Source: a virus. Taken from it: a stretch of DNA of 26,588 nt. The stretch spans positions 1 to 26,588 of the IMG/VR virus record IMGVR_UViG_3300029448_000342. One strand, 5' to 3'. The position numbers and the translations under genes are program-made. Shown here in pieces: positions 24,701 through 26,588 of the stretch (its first letter is position 1; each line of letters opens with the position of its first letter). The notes under the pieces were generated by a model that worked only from the letters and a program-made list of their open reading frames with translations, was not told where the DNA came from and did no database searches.

Positions 24701-25443
24701 AGTGCTGTAGAATCATCTGTTGAAAAATCTAAATCACTAGCAGTAAGTTGTGAATCAACATATGACTTGATTGCTTTTGCTGATGCTAAAGTATCATCGG
24801 ATCCTGAAACACTACTTAGATCTGTATCTAAAACTCCGGATTTAAGATCTGCTACATCAATATTACTAATACTGTTACCTGTGCCTTCAACGTCAAAAGT
24901 TTTATTTGTAAATGTTAATGTGTCGGACGCTATGTTAGCATCGTGGGTGTCAACATATGCTTTAATTGATTGTTGAGTTGCCAATGATGTTGCACTGTCG
25001 CTACCCATTGCGTCTTCATCTAATATTGTTGTAACAGTTGCACCTGTACCTACTTTTAAATTTTCTAATACAACTGTACCAGAACCACTTGCATTTATTT
25101 TAAGATCATCGTTTGATCTATTTGTTGAAATGCTATTATCAGAAATTGTTAGGTCATTTAAAACAATGTTACCTGTGCCTGCTGTGGTTATTGTGAAATC
25201 TGCGTTACTGGGTGCTGTAAGTGTTGATCCTATTGAACCAATATCACCTAAATCTTCTAGTGTGCCAAACTCTAGAGCATTACCTGCCGCATTTACTCTT
25301 AAAACTTGTAATGAACTTCCTATTGATGCTAAACCTGTTCCACCGTGACTAACCGCAACCGTTTCTCCGGTTTGAAATTCGGCCATTCCTGTGGCCACAT
25401 TGTCGCTATTAAAGACGACTCGTACGGGTGTTTTATCTGCCAT
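21754..25443 (-). CDS. Large repeat-rich tail fibre-like protein (1229 aa)
   Basis: The N-terminus (MADKTPVRVVFNSDNVATGM, then AVSHGGTGLASIG) is a common marine phage fibre attachment start. Two tandem copies of a unit of about 172 aa follow (about 141-310 and 313-476). Each holds VLDED/ILDED, ATQQSIKAYVD, DTLT.TNKTFDVEGTG, NSISNIDVAD and TGTVVTLSDSQ-type segments. A long stretch of beta-structured LTLTHTDGTGL-style repeats continues to about 880. The C-terminal third (about 890-1229) is non-repetitive and has three related SIGTSAQTVDAF/VSSSSTVLDTYDLD-type units, perhaps the receptor-facing part. It is likely a trimeric fibre; host recognition is inferred. No clear Shine-Dalgarno is seen. A GTTAAATA box lies 60 nt upstream. 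Confidence 0.75.
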   Translation of the reverse strand: MADKTPVRVVFNSDNVATGMAEFQTGETVAVSHGGTGLASIGSSLQVLRVNAAGNALEFGTLEDLGDIGSIGSTLTAPSNADFTITTAGTGNIVLNDLTISDNSISTNRSNDDLKINASGSGTVVLENLKVGTGATVTTILDEDAMGSDSATSLATQQSIKAYVDTHDANIASDTLTFTNKTFDVEGTGNSISNIDVADLKSGVLDTDLSSVSGSDDTLASAKAIKSYVDSQLTASDLDFSTDDSTALSISLSTESLQFSGGSGISTRGSANTVTIDIDTGTVVTLSDSQNLTNKTLTSAILNTGVSGTAVLDEDNFASNSATQIATQQSIKAYVDTQDANIASDTLTLTNKTFDVEGTGNSISNIDVADFKAAAITTESEGIGSNDNDTSLPTSAAVKDYVDTQITAEDLDFSADDSTVLSIDLDSEVLHFAGGTGISTSVSNNTVTHAIDTGTVVTLADSQTLTNKVLTNPTINAFSGTGNGSITGTLSIATTTTDDSFLVTTTEDSNSAAPVITLKRNSSSPADADYLGRIKFKGENDADQEVQYGSISGKILDASDGTEDGAIEFNVKKAGANNIAMRINSDELKLLNGTTLDVDGAGTFAGAVTSTSVTTNDIVSNGSNAELTIASSGTGDIILDAGGDVILDADNADVILKDDGTEFGRFSRVSSDFVIKSATNNKDIVFKGVDASATITALTLDMSEAGKATFNDTVIVGDNLELSSDSSVLKFGADGDTTLTHTDGTGLTLNSTNKLTFGDAATFIHQSADGVMTIDGEATIDLNASTAVLISNDLKLNSDSSVLGFGVNNEITLTHVHDTGLLLEDSGGTPTLQLHDANESIASDGSKVIITSGGTAFNLPTADGSSGQALITDGGGTLSFGTVAESISDDTLALVKNNKSIGTSAQTVDAFSESVTDAVHYVMVQNDITNERVSTFSFNVLHNNSDGFVGGIRGTGTHTANDFSTLTSDSSSNMIRLRLAGPSTNTKVSFYRVPLSTANTADGTRGNTVTTSNTDVDSASESIDSFAHASFRGAKYFILIDNNAKTETSCLEALVVHDGSNAFISTYGVVNSGNNDQVTLSATIDGSNVVVSAAGLEPNLNLTIHKILLSDSMTAAENGNQKAIGATTVSSSSTVLDTYDLDTANGAVYYVVGANSTEGAFSIQEIYTAASFTAAAVGNGGFVSSKETSQLSFTGDFSTTAHNTYALSCSSTSGGSTTVNAYRINLKAE
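24016..25023 (-). repeat. Two tandem ~170-residue repeats in the large fibre gene
   Basis: Residues 141-308 and 313-476 align in order over their full length. ATQQSIKAYVD-DANIASDTLT-NKTFDVEGTGNSISNIDVAD is nearly identical between them, and the spacers differ more. The DNA copies differ mainly at third positions, so the duplication is not very recent. Confidence 0.8.
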
Positions 25444-25503
25444 AGTTTAGTTCTGTGCCCAGCCTTAGTAAAATCGCTGGATGCATTTCCTTTTAACTTT
25501 ACG

Positions 25504-25511
25504 TATTTAAC
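25504..25511 (-). promoter_or_regulatory. Late-promoter-like box before the large fibre gene
   Basis: GTTAAATA on the minus strand overlaps the TAG end of the preceding fibre gene and lies 60 nt before the ATG. Confidence 0.35.
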
Positions 25512-26500
25512 TAAAATTGAAAAAGTGTTATGCCTGCCGCACTGGCTCCAAGTTCTGAACCATCACTTAAAGTAAAGGTTTGCCCTGCATCTGTGTAAAC
25601 AGGTACATCTTCAACAGTGGCATTGAACTCTAAATTTAATGGCGCAGTAGTGGCTAGCAATTGTGAATCTGTAAATGTAGTACTCCCATCACTTATATAT
25701 ATAGGTACGTTTTGTATGGGTCTTGCCTGTGTACCTGCAGTTGCTCCTAGCAACGCTATTGGGTTGGCAGACACTTTACTGCCGGTTGGTAATACAGCAC
25801 CTTCTGCCGCTATGGTCACTGAACCTGTTCCATCAGAACTTATAGTTGCTCCACCAAGGTCAATGGTGTTTGCGGCAACAAACAAAGTTTGCCATCTTCG
25901 TGTGCTGGAACCTAAAGTAAAAACTCCGTCCTGAGTAGGTATCAAATTGCCTGCAATTTGTACGCCTGCAGTTGAATCTTCAGTTTGTATAGTGGTGCCC
26001 GATATTCTTATACCTTCAACAACAACATTACCATTGCTTGAAGTTAATGTTAGGTCTGCATTACTTGGAGTGCTTATAGTGGATCCACTTATTGTAAGAT
26101 CTCCTGTGCCACCACCAGCATTATTATCAACATATGCCTTTATTGATTGTTGTGTAGCCAATGCAGATGCTGAATCTGAACTTAAATCATCTTCGTCCAG
26201 TATTGTTGTAACTGTGGATCCTGAACCTATTTTAAAACTATCATTTACTACAACTGCACCAGCACCTGAAGTTTGTAAAACTAAATCAGCACTCGTGGGT
26301 GCCGAAAGTGTTGAGCCAACTGCTGATAAATCTCCCAAACTTGAACTTCCACCAGTGCTTATGGCATTACCGCCTGCAGTAACACCGTCACCTAGAGCAA
26401 GACTACCGGTATCTACGTCTACTACTAGGTATCCGTCTTCTATTACTGTTGTGGCTAAGTTATAATCTTTGTATGAACCGACTAGTTTTCTAAATGCCAT
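25511..26500 (-). CDS. Fibre or virion structural protein (329 aa)
   Basis: It starts MAFRKLVGSYKDYNLATTVI and then DTGSLALGDGVTAGG, a common N-terminus in marine phage structural proteins. Residues 55-125 (GDLSAVGSTLSAPTSADL ... TVTTILDED ... ATQQSIKAYVD) match the start of the 1229-aa fibre in order, so the two share a module. A LGSSTRRWQTLFVAANTIDLGG segment lies at about 196-217, a motif often seen in marine phage fibre proteins. The C-terminal ~100 residues are unique. The start is supported by AAGGAG 5 nt upstream, which overlaps the stop of the previous gene. It may be the upstream partner of the large fibre. Confidence 0.7.
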   Translation of the reverse strand: MAFRKLVGSYKDYNLATTVIEDGYLVVDVDTGSLALGDGVTAGGNAISTGGSSSLGDLSAVGSTLSAPTSADLVLQTSGAGAVVVNDSFKIGSGSTVTTILDEDDLSSDSASALATQQSIKAYVDNNAGGGTGDLTISGSTISTPSNADLTLTSSNGNVVVEGIRISGTTIQTEDSTAGVQIAGNLIPTQDGVFTLGSSTRRWQTLFVAANTIDLGGATISSDGTGSVTIAAEGAVLPTGSKVSANPIALLGATAGTQARPIQNVPIYISDGSTTFTDSQLLATTAPLNLEFNATVEDVPVYTDAGQTFTLSDGSELGASAAGITLFQF

Positions 26501-26509
26501 GTACGCTCC

Positions 26510-26588
26510 TTAAATTTGGCCAGATAACTTTTTTAATGTTTGAATAAATTCACTCTCGTTTTGTGGTTCTTTATTTTTCATAGACGCA
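26510..26588 (-). CDS. 3' end of an upstream minus-strand gene
   Basis: Twenty-five codons before the TAA remain open to the window edge. The last residues read FIQTLKKLSGQI, a charged helical end. A Met lies 23 codons before the stop, but the frame continues past it, so the gene probably extends outside. The stop overlaps the ribosome site of the next gene, which indicates co-transcription. Nothing can be said of the function. Confidence 0.45.
   Translation of the reverse strand, partial: ASMKNKEPQNESEFIQTLKKLSGQI

Noticed and set aside
1-26588. tRNA, rRNA, insertion sequences or integrase genes
   Set aside because: I looked for cloverleaf-like stretches, transposase motifs and terminal inverted repeats in the gaps and found none. 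The gaps are too short and fully accounted for.

Overview
This window is part of an AT-rich genome of a T4-like (Myoviridae-type, contractile-tailed) phage. It belongs to the marine branch known from cyanophages and SAR11/alphaproteobacterial myophages. Recognisable core proteins are gp32 (edge, truncated), terminase gp17 and gp16, head-completion gp4, sheath gp18, tube gp19, a second tube-fold protein (gp48/gp54 type), neck proteins gp13 and gp14, and sheath-stabiliser gp15. The sheath C-terminus and the tube protein look most like marine cyanomyovirus versions. No photosynthesis genes, tRNAs or host genes are visible, so the host cannot be named. A SAR11-like or other marine alphaproteobacterium is a reasonable guess from base composition and gene style only.

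Layout: positions 1-283 hold the 5' part of gene 32 on the minus strand, behind a leader with a tandem 12-bp repeat. Positions 392-4646 hold two radical SAM enzymes flanking a 595-aa conserved phage protein. Positions 4662-9888 hold DNA packaging and head completion (gp17, a 2OG-Fe(II) oxygenase-like protein, two charged virion-type proteins, gp16, gp4 and a 125-aa protein). Positions 9888-15441 hold tail assembly (tube-like protein, terminator, gp19, very large gp18). Positions 15553-16649 are a small accessory island (HNH protein on the plus strand, dNMP kinase and a 59-aa protein on the minus strand). Positions 16708-20167 hold the neck: gp13 on the minus strand and gp14-gp15 on the plus strand, followed by a Nudix hydrolase. 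A bidirectional terminator at about 20605-20632 separates this from three minus-strand, repeat-rich fibre or baseplate-decoration proteins that run to 26500. The last bases hold the end of one more minus-strand gene.

Most genes serve virion assembly: terminase fills the head, gp4 and the neck proteins finish it, and gp15, gp18, gp19 and the tube-like protein build the contractile tail that carries the fibre proteins. The enzymes among them (two radical SAM proteins, an oxygenase, dNMP kinase, Nudix) are accessory, but several carry the same promoter-like motif as the structural genes.

The most striking pattern is an 8-bp T4-late-promoter-like motif (NNTAAATA) 4-10 nt upstream of eleven start codons on both strands. 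Ten of these eleven have no visible Shine-Dalgarno sequence, whereas most genes with a distant copy of the motif do have one. This suggests gene-by-gene late transcription with leaderless or nearly leaderless mRNAs. It also helps choose starts, for example Met7 of the tube-like protein just behind a terminator.
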